Shown: positions 17,850 through 25,963 of the stretch, one piece after another | Position numbering within the stretch: position 1 is the first letter of the stretch | Layout of the letters: each line of letters starts with the position of its first letter | Source: Mycobacterium sp. | GTDB lineage: Bacteria > Actinomycetota > Actinomycetes > Mycobacteriales > Mycobacteriaceae | Assembly: GCF_019243155.1 (NCBI RefSeq) | Contig: NZ_JAFAUS010000434.1 | Location: forward strand, 1 to 45,696 | DNA: 45,696 nucleotides | Reading direction: 5' to 3' | The notes under the pieces: model-generated | What the model was told of the DNA's origin: nothing | Database searches by the model: none | What the model saw: the letters and a program-made list of their open reading frames with translations, nothing else | Made by a program: the position numbers and the translations under genes

Positions 17850-18701
17850 GTGACGGGCTTTCACGAGGGAGAAATCGCCACCCAGCGCCGAGCCGGTGTG
17901 GAGGCGGACGCGAAGCGGTTGGAGGTGATGCTCGATTCGCCCCGGCTATCGCAAGGCGCCACAAGGTTTCTCGCGTCGCAGCGATTTGTCGCCCTCACCG
18001 GACGCGACCGCGACGGGCTCCTTTGGATTTCGCCCGTCGCCGGAGAGCCCGGTTTTCTGCGCGGACGCGACGACATGCTGAGTGTGTCGAGCACGCCGCG
18101 TGACGGTGATCCGCTGCACCACATGCCAATTGAGCAACAGATCGGCCTGATCGCGATCGACTTTGCCACCCGCCGCCGGGTGCGGATCAACGGCAAACTT
18201 CTCAGTGCCGACGATGCGGGCCTGACCCTCCGCGTTGATCAGTCATACGGAAACTGTCCCCAGTACATTCACCGCCGCGCGGTCGATGCCGGCGGGTTTG
18301 CCGCTTCTCCTTTGATTCGCGCGAGACGCGCAGAGTTTCTGCACCCGTCCGACCAGGCAATGATCGCGGCGGCCGACACCTTCTTTCTGGGCACGACCCA
18401 TCCCTCCCGAGGCAGCGACGCGTCACACCGGGGAGGTCCGACCGGGTTTGTCCGGGTCGACTCCCCCGGCAGCCTGTGCTGGCCGGACTTCCCGGGCAAC
18501 AACATGTTCAACAGTTTGGGCAACCTGGCGGTGGACGACGAGGCGGCTTTGCTGTTCGTCGATTTCGTCACCGGTGCTTCCTTGCACCTGTCGGGAACCG
18601 CTCAGGTCCGGTGGACCGCTCCGGGCGCGGCCGGTGATGACGGCGGCGTGGGCCGCAGCGTCGCCTTCTCGGTCGAGGCCGTCGTGGCGCTCACCAAGTA
18701 G
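17850..18701 (+). CDS. Pyridoxamine 5'-phosphate oxidase-like (split-barrel) flavoprotein
   Basis: 283 residues from the GTG at 17850. Two split-barrel-like halves: ASQRFVALTGRDRDGLLWISPVAGEPGFL and, near the C-terminus, FPGNNMFNSLGNLAVDDEAALLFVDFVTGASLHLSGTAQV. The GNNMFNSLGNL segment with a following Asp is a hallmark of the long PNPOx-like proteins found beside flavodoxin or ferredoxin reductases, where FMN or F420 is bound. The cofactor here is not certain. The central QSYGNCPQYIHRR motif is also conserved in that group. No redox partner gene is adjacent. The next gene, a TetR regulator, is convergent. Confidence 0.85.
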   Translation: MTGFHEGEIATQRRAGVEADAKRLEVMLDSPRLSQGATRFLASQRFVALTGRDRDGLLWISPVAGEPGFLRGRDDMLSVSSTPRDGDPLHHMPIEQQIGLIAIDFATRRRVRINGKLLSADDAGLTLRVDQSYGNCPQYIHRRAVDAGGFAASPLIRARRAEFLHPSDQAMIAAADTFFLGTTHPSRGSDASHRGGPTGFVRVDSPGSLCWPDFPGNNMFNSLGNLAVDDEAALLFVDFVTGASLHLSGTAQVRWTAPGAAGDDGGVGRSVAFSVEAVVALTK

Positions 18702-18825
18702 GGCTTACCGGCCCGGTGTTTGCGGGCAGGGCGGCCGCCGCCTGGCGCAGGGTGTGGCGAACACCACAGTTATCGCTTTCTCATGTTGGCTTCGCGGCTG
18801 GGGGCGCACGCCGGACGCAGTACTC

Positions 18826-19482
18826 TCACGCGTCGCCTGACTCATCGGGCAACGGGAGTTCGCACACCGCGCGGGCCTCGGCCGCGCCGAGCCCGAACAG
18901 CCGCAAAACGTTCTCCGTGACTACGTCGGCCGCAACCGCGTCGTCGCGATCGGGATTGTCCCGCAATAGGTTTCCCAGCCCCAGCAACGCGCCGCCGGCC
19001 ATCGCGAGGGCGAGTTCCGGGTCGTCGCCGACGAAGCCTTGGAACCTCCCGGCTTCGATGCCTGCCTTGATATCGCGCAATGCACGCGGCGCCAGGCCGC
19101 GTTTCGACGACAACAGCGCCATCCCGCTGGCCAGCAAGATGCGGCTCTCCTGCGGGCGCCGGCGAAACAGGCGACCGGTCAACCGGAAGCTGGTCGCGAA
19201 CGTTTCCGCGGGGTCTTTGATGGATGCGGTGAGCCGGTCCAGCATCGCCCCGTGGGCGTCGAGCACGTCGGCGACCGCGGCCTCGAACAACTCATCCTTG
19301 CTGTCGAAGTGGTTGTAGAAGGAGCCCATACCGACGTCGGCGGCCTGGGTGATCTCCAGGACCGACACGTTGACCTTTCCTTCGGCGATCAACCGCTGCG
19401 CCGCTTTGACCAGCGCCGTCCTGGTGCGCTGTTTGCGCCGAGCCAGGCGGTTGGTCGGCTCTGCGTCGGGCATGGCGCTCAT
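18826..19482 (-). CDS. TetR family transcriptional regulator
   Basis: 218 residues. The N-terminal helix-turn-helix domain occupies about residues 15-62 (RTRTALVKAAQRLIAEGKVNVSVLEITQAADVGMGSFYNHFDSKDEL), with the typical GSFYNHFDSK recognition-helix end. The remaining residues form the helical ligand-binding and dimer domain. It is divergent from the ring-cleavage operon at 19580, and the 97-base gap holds a 14-base palindrome, so it very likely represses that operon and senses a pathway intermediate. Confidence 0.93.
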   Translation of the reverse strand: MSAMPDAEPTNRLARRKQRTRTALVKAAQRLIAEGKVNVSVLEITQAADVGMGSFYNHFDSKDELFEAAVADVLDAHGAMLDRLTASIKDPAETFATSFRLTGRLFRRRPQESRILLASGMALLSSKRGLAPRALRDIKAGIEAGRFQGFVGDDPELALAMAGGALLGLGNLLRDNPDRDDAVAADVVTENVLRLFGLGAAEARAVCELPLPDESGDA

Positions 19483-19547
19483 GTTTAGCAGTATGCATCA
19501 GTTTTGAGGATTCCGTCAGGACACTTGACTGACTGTTATCTCGCATG

Positions 19548-19561
19548 TGACGATTTCGTCA
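19548..19561. promoter_or_regulatory. Palindrome TGACGA-TT-TCGTCA, candidate TetR operator
   Basis: Perfect inverted repeat with six-base arms, 19-32 bases before the dioxygenase start. A looser repeat GTCAG-N9-CTGAC lies at 19515-19533, and TTGACT at 19525 could be a -35. The location between the TetR gene and its likely target supports operator function. Confidence 0.5.
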
Positions 19562-19579
19562 GTTAGTTGGGAGACGGCC

Positions 19580-20710
19580 ATGAATTCGACGCAGAGCACC
19601 CGCTTGGACGCGGACAACCGCAAATGTGCGCTTTCCGGTGAGCACCCGGGGCGATCCCGGAACCCGGTAGTCAAGGTCGTTGACATCGCATGGCTGGAAT
19701 TCGAGCGGCCGGATCTGACCGTCGCGGAGTCTTTTGCGCGGGCGTTCGGATTTCACACGGCGCAGCACAGCCCGGCTGAGCTGCAGCTGCGCGGCACCCA
19801 GGCCGGCAGCCCATGCGTGGTCCTGCGACGCGGGCCGCGAAAGAGGTTCGCCGGCGTCGCGTTTCGCGCCTGTGACGAAATCGATGTGCTGCGCTTGGCC
19901 GATCACCTCGGCGCGCCGGTGGAGCCGCTGCCGGAAACGATCGGCGGCCTGTCGGTCGGATTGGCCGACCCGAGCGGCATGCCGGTGCGGGTGGTCTCGG
20001 GTATGCACGAACTTCCGGAACTCCCCGGCCAGCAACCGCATACCTTCAATTCGGGCCACGACGTGCGCCGCACCAACGCCGGCCAGCGTCCTGCGCGCGT
20101 TCCGGCTCGGGTGCAGCGCCTGGGCCATCTGGTCGTGCAGTCGACCCGCTATCTCGAGACGCTGAACTGGTACCTGGACAACCTGGGGATGATCGTCAGC
20201 GATTTCCTGTACTTCCCGGGCCAGCGCGATCGAGGCCCGGCCATGAGTTTCATCCGTTGCGATCGCGGGTCGACACCGGCCGACCACCATACCCTGGCCC
20301 TGGCTCTGGGCCCGGCCAATCGCTACGTCCATTCCGCCTATCAGGTCAGCGATCTCGACGCCCTTGCCGCGGGTGGTGAATTCCTCACAGAGCGGGGCTA
20401 TTTCCGGTCCTGGGGAATCGGCAGGCATATCCAGGGCAGCCAGATCTTCGACTATTGGCGCGATCCCGATGGCTACCTGTTCGAGCACTTCACCGACGGC
20501 GACCTGTTCGACAACACTCTCGAACCGGGGTGGGCGCCGTTCACCGCCTCCGGGTTGGCCCAGTGGGGCCCACCGGCGAGTCGAGACTTTCTCGGCACAG
20601 ACCTCAAATCGGCTCGCCACGAACTGGTTTCGATGGCCACCGCCCTGCGCACCAGCAACGAGTTCGACATCAACCGCCTGATCGGCCTACTGAAAGTACC
20701 CACCTCATGA
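19580..20710 (+). CDS. Extradiol ring-cleavage dioxygenase (VOC superfamily)
   Basis: 376 residues from the ATG at 19580, with GGGAG upstream. A two-domain type I extradiol dioxygenase that opens catechols next to the hydroxyl pair using Fe(II). The C-terminal domain has the metal triad: His183 in LGHLVVQS, His251 in VHSAYQV and Glu302 in LFEHF. The second-shell His236/His237 in DHHTLAL matches the acid-base His of this group. The N-terminal domain (about 30-140) lacks the metal residues, as usual. The exact catechol substrate is unknown. It starts an operon with the FAH-family hydrolase, overlapping it by four bases. Confidence 0.92.
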   Translation: MNSTQSTRLDADNRKCALSGEHPGRSRNPVVKVVDIAWLEFERPDLTVAESFARAFGFHTAQHSPAELQLRGTQAGSPCVVLRRGPRKRFAGVAFRACDEIDVLRLADHLGAPVEPLPETIGGLSVGLADPSGMPVRVVSGMHELPELPGQQPHTFNSGHDVRRTNAGQRPARVPARVQRLGHLVVQSTRYLETLNWYLDNLGMIVSDFLYFPGQRDRGPAMSFIRCDRGSTPADHHTLALALGPANRYVHSAYQVSDLDALAAGGEFLTERGYFRSWGIGRHIQGSQIFDYWRDPDGYLFEHFTDGDLFDNTLEPGWAPFTASGLAQWGPPASRDFLGTDLKSARHELVSMATALRTSNEFDINRLIGLLKVPTS

Positions 20711-21645
20711 CCGTTTCCGTGCTGCGTACCGCCGACGCGTGGTGGCTCAAAAACGCCGACGGCGCCGCGAAGATCGACACCGCCGCCACCACCACCGCCG
20801 CGCTGCTGGGAGAGCGGGCCGCGATCGATGCCGCCGCGAACAGCACCGACACCGTCGCGCTCGAAAGCCTGGCATTGGTCTCCCCTGTGACTCGGCCGTG
20901 CCGGGTCATAGCTCAGATGACGAACTTCGAGTCGCACGTCAAGGACGCCGGCATGGATCCCGCGACGATTCCGCTGACGTTCTTCCGCAAGGCGTCGGCG
21001 TCGATCACCGGCCCGTTCGATGACATCGTCAAACCAGGCCACGTCAGGCTTCTGGACTACGAGGTCGAGATCGGCCTGGTGATCGGGCGCGCAATCGGAA
21101 TCGGGACAAGCATTTCCGACGCGAACCTCGGCGACTTCATCGCGGGATTGGTGGTCACCAACGACGTCTCCGCGCGTGATATCCAACTTCCGCAGACCCA
21201 GTTCTATGAGGCCAAGTCGTATCCGACGTTCACCCCGGTCGGCCCGGAACTCGTGCTCCTGAACGCCGACGAGCTGAAGCGATTCGGTGAACTGCGGTTG
21301 CGCCTGAGTGTCAACGGCGACCCGCGGCAAGACGCGCTGGTCGATCCGGACATGATTTATCGGCCCCTGGCGGCGCTGCAGTCCCTCACCCAGTTCCAGG
21401 AGCTTGCCCCGGGAGATCTGATTCTTACCGGCACCCCGGCCGGCACCGCGCTGAGCGCCCCGCCCAAGCCGATGCAGATCATCGGGGACCTGTTGCCGCC
21501 GACTCTGAAGTGGAAAGTGTTCTTTTCACGTCAGGCCGGCAATCGAAATTACCTGCAGCAGGGCGACGTCGTCGAGGCGTCGGTGGCCACCGACGACGGC
21601 GCGATCGATCTTGGAAAGCAATGCAATACAGTGCGATTCAAGTGA
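20707..21645 (+). CDS. Fumarylacetoacetate hydrolase family protein
   Basis: 312 residues from the ATG at 20707, overlapping the previous stop (ATGA). FAH-fold enzymes split C-C bonds or hydrate/decarboxylate the dienoic acids made by ring cleavage. The metal ligands are visible: Glu119 and Glu121 in LLDYEVEIG and Asp153 in TNDVSARD. The His in NFESHVKD (His77) and the Lys in FRKAS match the active-site set. The C-terminal loop LILTGTPAGTALSAPPKP is a family signature. It would process the product of the dioxygenase encoded upstream. Confidence 0.92.
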   Translation: MTVSVLRTADAWWLKNADGAAKIDTAATTTAALLGERAAIDAAANSTDTVALESLALVSPVTRPCRVIAQMTNFESHVKDAGMDPATIPLTFFRKASASITGPFDDIVKPGHVRLLDYEVEIGLVIGRAIGIGTSISDANLGDFIAGLVVTNDVSARDIQLPQTQFYEAKSYPTFTPVGPELVLLNADELKRFGELRLRLSVNGDPRQDALVDPDMIYRPLAALQSLTQFQELAPGDLILTGTPAGTALSAPPKPMQIIGDLLPPTLKWKVFFSRQAGNRNYLQQGDVVEASVATDDGAIDLGKQCNTVRFK

Positions 21646-23162
21646 CCGAGCCGAGCTCTCCGCGCGTCCCCGTCGTCATCGTGGGCGCCGGACCGACCGG
21701 CATCACCGCGGCCACCCTCTTGGCCCAGCACGGGCTGGCCTGCCTGATAGTCGACCGCTGGGCCGGCGTGTATCCGCAGCCACGCGCCGTGCACCTGGAC
21801 GACGAGATCTACCGCGTCATCGCACGGCTCGGCATCGCCGATGAGTTCGCGGCCATTTCGCGGCCGACCTTGGGCTTGCGGTTGCTGGACAAGCGATTCC
21901 GGGTGCTTGCCGAGTTCAAGCGTGATCCCTCGACCAGTGCAAGCGGCTACCCGCAGGCCAACATGTTCGACCAACCGGAGTTGGAATCGGTGCTGCGGGC
22001 GAACCTCAAACGTCACCCGAGCGCACAATTGCGGGGGGACGCGGAGGTCACCGGCGTGCTGGCCACCGCCTCGGGCGTGCGCGTCACCTTCACCGACCGT
22101 TGCACCGGCCTGGTGCACGAAGTCGACGCCGACTACGTGCTGGGCTGCGACGGGGCCAACAGTGTCGTGCGTGCCCAAATCAACTCGGCCATGCGAGATT
22201 TGAACTTTCAGCAGCGCTGGCTGGTCATCGATGTCGCCAGTGACGTCGAGTTGCGCCAATGGGACGGCGTACATCAGGTCTGCGACCCGGTCCGCGCGGG
22301 AACGTTCATGCGCATCGGACCGGCCCGCTATCGGTGGGAATTCCAGCTACTGGCCGGCGAAACCGCCGACGAGTTCGACACCTTGGGCGCGTTGCAGCCG
22401 CTGATCGCACCTTGGACCGACGAGGTGGCGATCACCGACCTGACGCTGCTGCGCGTTACCGAGTACACGTTCCGCGCACAGATCGCCGACCGTTGGCGCC
22501 GCGGGAACATCTTCATCCTCGGTGACGCTGCGCACCTCACTCCGCCGTTCGTCGGTCAGGGCATGGGCGCGGGAATTCGGGATGCGGCCAACCTCGCGTG
22601 GAAAATCGCCGGGGTCCACGACGGCACGCTCGCAGCCGACGTTCTCGACAGTTACGAACAGGAACGTAAACCGCACGCCCAGCAGATGATTCGGCTCGCC
22701 CTCGGTGTCGGCTGGGCGATGACAGGCGGCGGCAACGTCGGCAACGCCGTGCGCCGGGTCGTGCTGCCCAGGCTGCGGTTCCTCCCCGGTCTGCGTGACA
22801 GGGTCGTCGACTCAACGACGCCCCCGCTACGCCGCTCGGCGTTGGTGACCAAATCCGGCAGTCGGCTCACCGGCAGACTGTGCCCGAATATGCCGCTGCC
22901 CGAGGGCAACCGCCTCGACGACGTCCTCGGTACGGGTTTCGCGTTGATCACCACCCGCTGGCCCGACGCCGCCGACGAAGCATCGCTGCGGCACCGCGGC
23001 GTCACAGTGCTGGTGGCCGAGCCCGGTACCGTGCTCGCGGCATGGCTACGCCGGGGCCGCGCCACCGTCGCGCTCGTGCGGCCCGACCGAACGGTGGCAC
23101 GCGCCGGACGTGACCTCACGGCGTTGTGCGCGTGGACATTCGCCACCCTGCGGGAAAGCTGA
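21642..23162 (+). CDS. FAD-dependent aromatic hydroxylase (MhpA/PheA-like)
   Basis: 506 residues from the GTG at 21642, chosen because it overlaps the preceding stop (GTGA) like the other junction of this operon; an ATG at 21621 is the alternative. Class A flavin monooxygenase: FAD-binding GAGPTG at 15-20, the GCDGANS (DG) motif at 168-174 that contacts FAD and NAD(P)H, and GDAAHLTPPFVGQGMGAG at 294-311. It resembles 3-(3-hydroxyphenyl)propionate hydroxylase MhpA, which makes the catechol for ring cleavage. The thioredoxin-like C-terminal domain is short. Together with the two preceding genes it gives hydroxylation, ring opening and cleavage of the product. Confidence 0.92.
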   Translation: MTEPSSPRVPVVIVGAGPTGITAATLLAQHGLACLIVDRWAGVYPQPRAVHLDDEIYRVIARLGIADEFAAISRPTLGLRLLDKRFRVLAEFKRDPSTSASGYPQANMFDQPELESVLRANLKRHPSAQLRGDAEVTGVLATASGVRVTFTDRCTGLVHEVDADYVLGCDGANSVVRAQINSAMRDLNFQQRWLVIDVASDVELRQWDGVHQVCDPVRAGTFMRIGPARYRWEFQLLAGETADEFDTLGALQPLIAPWTDEVAITDLTLLRVTEYTFRAQIADRWRRGNIFILGDAAHLTPPFVGQGMGAGIRDAANLAWKIAGVHDGTLAADVLDSYEQERKPHAQQMIRLALGVGWAMTGGGNVGNAVRRVVLPRLRFLPGLRDRVVDSTTPPLRRSALVTKSGSRLTGRLCPNMPLPEGNRLDDVLGTGFALITTRWPDAADEASLRHRGVTVLVAEPGTVLAAWLRRGRATVALVRPDRTVARAGRDLTALCAWTFATLRES

Positions 23163-23167
23163 CGCAA

Positions 23168-24049
23168 TCACCCTGCCGGCCGGGCGACGATTACCGGTAT
23201 CCGGACGGAATGCAGGACCGTGTTGCTGACCGAACCCAGCAGCATGCCCGTCAGCCCACCGCGGCCGTGACTGCCCACCACCACGAGTTGTGCGGATTCC
23301 GACCTTTCGGCGAGTTGTCGCGCCGGGTGGTCGCGGACGACCTCCCGGTGAACGGTCACGTCGGGATAGCGTTCCTGCCACCCCGCCAGGCTTTCGGCGA
23401 GGCTTCGTTGCGCTTCGCCTTCCAGGGCAGACCAGTCATGCTCGTGAAAATCACTCACCGCGATGTCGCTCCACGCGTGCAGGGCTACCAAATCGACGCC
23501 GCGACGGGATGCTTCGTCGAAGGCGATCTCGGTGGCCGATTCCGAAACCGGGGAACCGTCGATACCGACCAGGACGGGCGCCTGCGGGTCCGGCAGGTCC
23601 TCGTCGTGGATGACGGCGACGGGGCAGTTCGCGTGACGCACCACGGTGGAACTCACCGAGCCGAGCACGCCTCGTGCCAGCAAGCCCCGTCCCGCGGTGC
23701 CCACCACGATCAGCTCCGCATCGTCGGACATGTCGATCAACGCCAGTGCCGGGGTCGAATACACCAATTGCCTTTTGATGGGCACCTTTCGGTCTCCCTG
23801 CATCGCCTCTTCGGCGATTTTGACCGCATGCATGATTGCCTTTTTGCCCTCGTCCTCCAGCGCGGTCACGAGCGAGTCGGGATATGGGACCGGCGGCCAG
23901 GTAGTCGTGGGTGTCGCCACCGCATGGACCACGGTCAGTGGGACGTTCCTCAACACCGCGTTGCGGGCCGCCCAGGATGCGGCGACGCTTGATTGCGGTG
24001 AGCCGTCGACCGCGACGACAATGCCGAGTTGTTCATCGTGTTCTGACAT
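23168..24049 (-). CDS. Tandem universal stress protein (UspA family)
   Basis: 293 residues made of two Usp domains, about 8-145 and 158-291. Each keeps the ATP-binding pattern Gly-x2-Gly-x9-Gly-Ser: GTAGRGLLARGVLGS and GSHGRGGLTGMLLGS. The tandem, ATP-binding layout matches the M. tuberculosis proteins of the Rv2623/Rv1996/Rv2005c group, which are induced by hypoxia or nitric oxide through DosR. A DosR-box-like sequence and a TATAGC -10 lie upstream, so the same control is likely here. The gene ends 5 bases from the convergent hydroxylase gene. Confidence 0.94.
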   Translation of the reverse strand: MSEHDEQLGIVVAVDGSPQSSVAASWAARNAVLRNVPLTVVHAVATPTTTWPPVPYPDSLVTALEDEGKKAIMHAVKIAEEAMQGDRKVPIKRQLVYSTPALALIDMSDDAELIVVGTAGRGLLARGVLGSVSSTVVRHANCPVAVIHDEDLPDPQAPVLVGIDGSPVSESATEIAFDEASRRGVDLVALHAWSDIAVSDFHEHDWSALEGEAQRSLAESLAGWQERYPDVTVHREVVRDHPARQLAERSESAQLVVVGSHGRGGLTGMLLGSVSNTVLHSVRIPVIVARPAG

Positions 24050-24075
24050 GTTGTTCTCCCTCTTTCGCCAGCAAC

Positions 24076-24116
24076 GCTATAAGAGGGTGGGATCGCGGTC
24101 GCGGGGCTTTGGTCCT
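24076..24116 (-). promoter_or_regulatory. DosR-box-like site and -10 element of the usp gene
   Basis: GGGGCTTTGGTCCT at 24103-24116 matches the DosR core GGGACTTTAGTCCC at 11 of 14 positions. On the minus strand TATAGC (24081-24076) forms a good -10, which puts the box about 40 bases before the expected transcript start, the usual place for DosR. The stress-protein gene starts at 24049. Confidence 0.55.
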
Positions 24117-24155
24117 CAGCTACCGGGCCGGAAGGCTTTCGACGGTTTCCGGTGG

Positions 24156-25067
24156 CTAGATCTGGCGCCGCTGTAGTTGGGCGATGATCCAGAACGGCAA
24201 CGCCACGAACAGGGTGCCACCGATCAGGTTGCCGACGGTGGTGACACCGATGTTGGTGAGCAGGCCATGTTCGCCGAAGCCCCAGCCGATCGCGCCGCAT
24301 GGGGCGGAGTGGAAGAGGTTGAGCAGCAACGGGAATCCGAGAAAGCCGACGTTCGCGATCACGTGTTGGGTGCCACCGATGACGAACGCGAACGGGCCGT
24401 AGAACGCGAACGCCATCCGGGCGACATCGCTGCGGGCCTTGAAGAACATGCACATCGAAGTCTGCAAAAACCACGTGCAGACGACAGCCAGCAGCAATGC
24501 GGTCCACAGCGGCTGACCGGCCTTCTGAGCGCCGACGGTTGCCGCGCGCTCGGCAAAGGCCCCCAGATATGGGCCGCCGGCGGCGCTGCAGACGGTGACG
24601 AACACCAACGCGCCCATGATGTTGCCGATCAGGCCGACGGTCACCAGGAATGCGTAGCTGCCCACGCTCATCGTGCGTTTGAGCACGGCGAGAAAACCGG
24701 CGGCCATGTCGGCGGTGATGAGCGACATGCCGGACACCAGGATCAAAACGAAGGACATGCCGAACGCCAAGCCCATCAGCAGGCTAGCGACGCCGGGCGT
24801 TTTGACCCCGGTGCTCACCACCAGTGCCAGCAATGAGCCGAACGCCACCATGGCGCCGCCGACCAGGGAGCGCATCAGAAATGCCCAAGGGTGTGCGGCC
24901 TTCTCCACAGCCATGGCGGCCACTCGGTCGACCATGACGCCCACGCTGAGCGGCTCGAACGGATCATCGGCGGTGCCGATCGTGATGACGTCGCCGGGCA
25001 GGCCGGAGACGGGGCCAGGCTCCGGCACGACGCTATCCAGTTGCGGCGCGTGCGCATTGATCGTCAT
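24156..25067 (-). CDS. Formate/nitrite transporter (FNT) family channel
   Basis: 303 residues; a polar N-terminus of about 55 residues, then six membrane helices. Family features include the half-helix GMSLITADMAAG, the central His region GGTQHVIANVGF, and NLIGGTLF in the last helix. FNT proteins are pentameric channels for small monovalent anions such as formate, nitrite or hydrosulfide. The 'TQHVIANVGF' version differs from the usual 'EHVVANMFF', so its substrate may differ. It is last in an operon with an ECF sigma factor and a ZAS-type anti-sigma factor, overlapping the anti-sigma gene by four bases, so its production is probably tied to that sigma factor. Confidence 0.9.
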   Translation of the reverse strand: MTINAHAPQLDSVVPEPGPVSGLPGDVITIGTADDPFEPLSVGVMVDRVAAMAVEKAAHPWAFLMRSLVGGAMVAFGSLLALVVSTGVKTPGVASLLMGLAFGMSFVLILVSGMSLITADMAAGFLAVLKRTMSVGSYAFLVTVGLIGNIMGALVFVTVCSAAGGPYLGAFAERAATVGAQKAGQPLWTALLLAVVCTWFLQTSMCMFFKARSDVARMAFAFYGPFAFVIGGTQHVIANVGFLGFPLLLNLFHSAPCGAIGWGFGEHGLLTNIGVTTVGNLIGGTLFVALPFWIIAQLQRRQI

Positions 25068-25333
25068 CGGTGTTCGCCTTTCCTGAAGGTAGTGATCGCG
25101 TTGACGACCCCGGCGACGTGCTCGTCGGTGAGCTTCTCCCCGTCAAAGACGTGGCTCAACAGGATCTTGAGGTCCAGCATTTGTTGCAGGTAGATCAGGC
25201 ACGGCGGGCACTCGTCGAGGTGCTTGGCGACGATCGCGCCCCACTGCAGCGGGTCGGAGTCGACAAGATCGTCGACGAGGCGGACGAAATCGACGCAGTC
25301 GATAGCGGGCACGGTGTGGTCGTAGACGGTCAT
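25064..25333 (-). CDS. Zinc-binding anti-sigma factor (ZAS type)
   Basis: 89 residues with the ZAS signature His38-x3-Cys42-x2-Cys45 (KHLDECPPC). No membrane segment, so it is a soluble cytoplasmic anti-sigma factor. In ZAS proteins of the RsrA kind, oxidation of the Cys pair releases zinc and the sigma factor. The ORF overlaps the sigma factor gene and the FNT gene by four bases on either side, fixing its place in a tightly coupled trio. It should hold the partner sigma factor inactive until a redox or similar signal appears. Confidence 0.88.
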   Translation of the reverse strand: MTVYDHTVPAIDCVDFVRLVDDLVDSDPLQWGAIVAKHLDECPPCLIYLQQMLDLKILLSHVFDGEKLTDEHVAGVVNAITTFRKGEHR

Positions 25334-25953
25334 CGTTGATACCGCTTTTCCAATTCGTTTCGAAGATTTCCTCGGGCGCGGTACAACAGGGCGCGCTGCG
25401 CCTCGGCGGACAGTTCGAGGAGCTCGGCGGCCTCCTCGGCGGTCGTGCCGACGATGTCACGCAGGATGACGAGCTGACGTTGCCGTTCAGGCAATGAATC
25501 CAGTGCCGCGCGGACATATCCGACGAGCTCGCTGGCCACGGTGTGGTCCTCAGGCAGGAAACGTCGCGACGGCGGAACGCTCCAATGGCCCGCGTCGGGA
25601 TGGCCGGCCTGGTGCATGCGACCCGACAGCGGGTCGATGGCTTCGGCATCTGCCAGCACCTCGTGGTCGCGAATCCGGGATTCGCGGCGCCGGTGCCGCG
25701 AAGCGGTGTTCTTCACGATCCCGAATAACCAGGTGCCCACGCCGGACCTGCCCTCGAAGGAATCCGACGACTGCAGCACCTGCACCCAGGCTTCCTGCAC
25801 GGCCTCCTCGGCCACCGCCGACGAATTCACCATGGTGCGAGCGAAATTCACCATCGGTCGGTGGAAGTCGTGCACCAGGCTGGCCAGCGGCACCCCGCCG
25901 ACCAGTCGCTGCGATTCGGCGCCCTCCGGTGGCACCGCCACCGGAGTCACCAT
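25330..25953 (-). CDS. ECF sigma factor (partner of the ZAS anti-sigma)
   Basis: 207 residues from the ATG at 25953. Sigma region 2 spans about 28-95 (FHRPMVNFARTMVNSSAVAEEAVQEAWVQVLQSSDSFEGRSGVGTWLFGIVKNTASRHRR); a linker of about 50 residues is longer than in most family members; region 4 is about 140-205 (LDSLPERQRQLVILRDIVGTTAEEAAELLELSAEAQRALLYRARGNLRNELEKRY). It lies 10 bases downstream of a flavoprotein gene and upstream of its anti-sigma. The set of genes in the operon suggests a redox or sulfur-species signal. I cannot equate it with a named M. tuberculosis sigma factor. Confidence 0.92.
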   Translation of the reverse strand: MVTPVAVPPEGAESQRLVGGVPLASLVHDFHRPMVNFARTMVNSSAVAEEAVQEAWVQVLQSSDSFEGRSGVGTWLFGIVKNTASRHRRRESRIRDHEVLADAEAIDPLSGRMHQAGHPDAGHWSVPPSRRFLPEDHTVASELVGYVRAALDSLPERQRQLVILRDIVGTTAEEAAELLELSAEAQRALLYRARGNLRNELEKRYQR

Positions 25954-25963
25954 GGACCCACGC

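Noticed and set aside
21510..21641. Upstream start at 21510 for the flavin hydroxylase.
   Set aside because: It would overlap the FAH gene by over 130 bases with an Arg-rich leader; the start at 21642 (or 21621) places the FAD motif correctly.
24177..24836. Plus-strand frame of 219 codons opposite the FNT gene.
   Set aside because: Antisense shadow with Gln/His/Glu-rich translation; the minus-strand frame is a clear FNT protein in a coupled operon.
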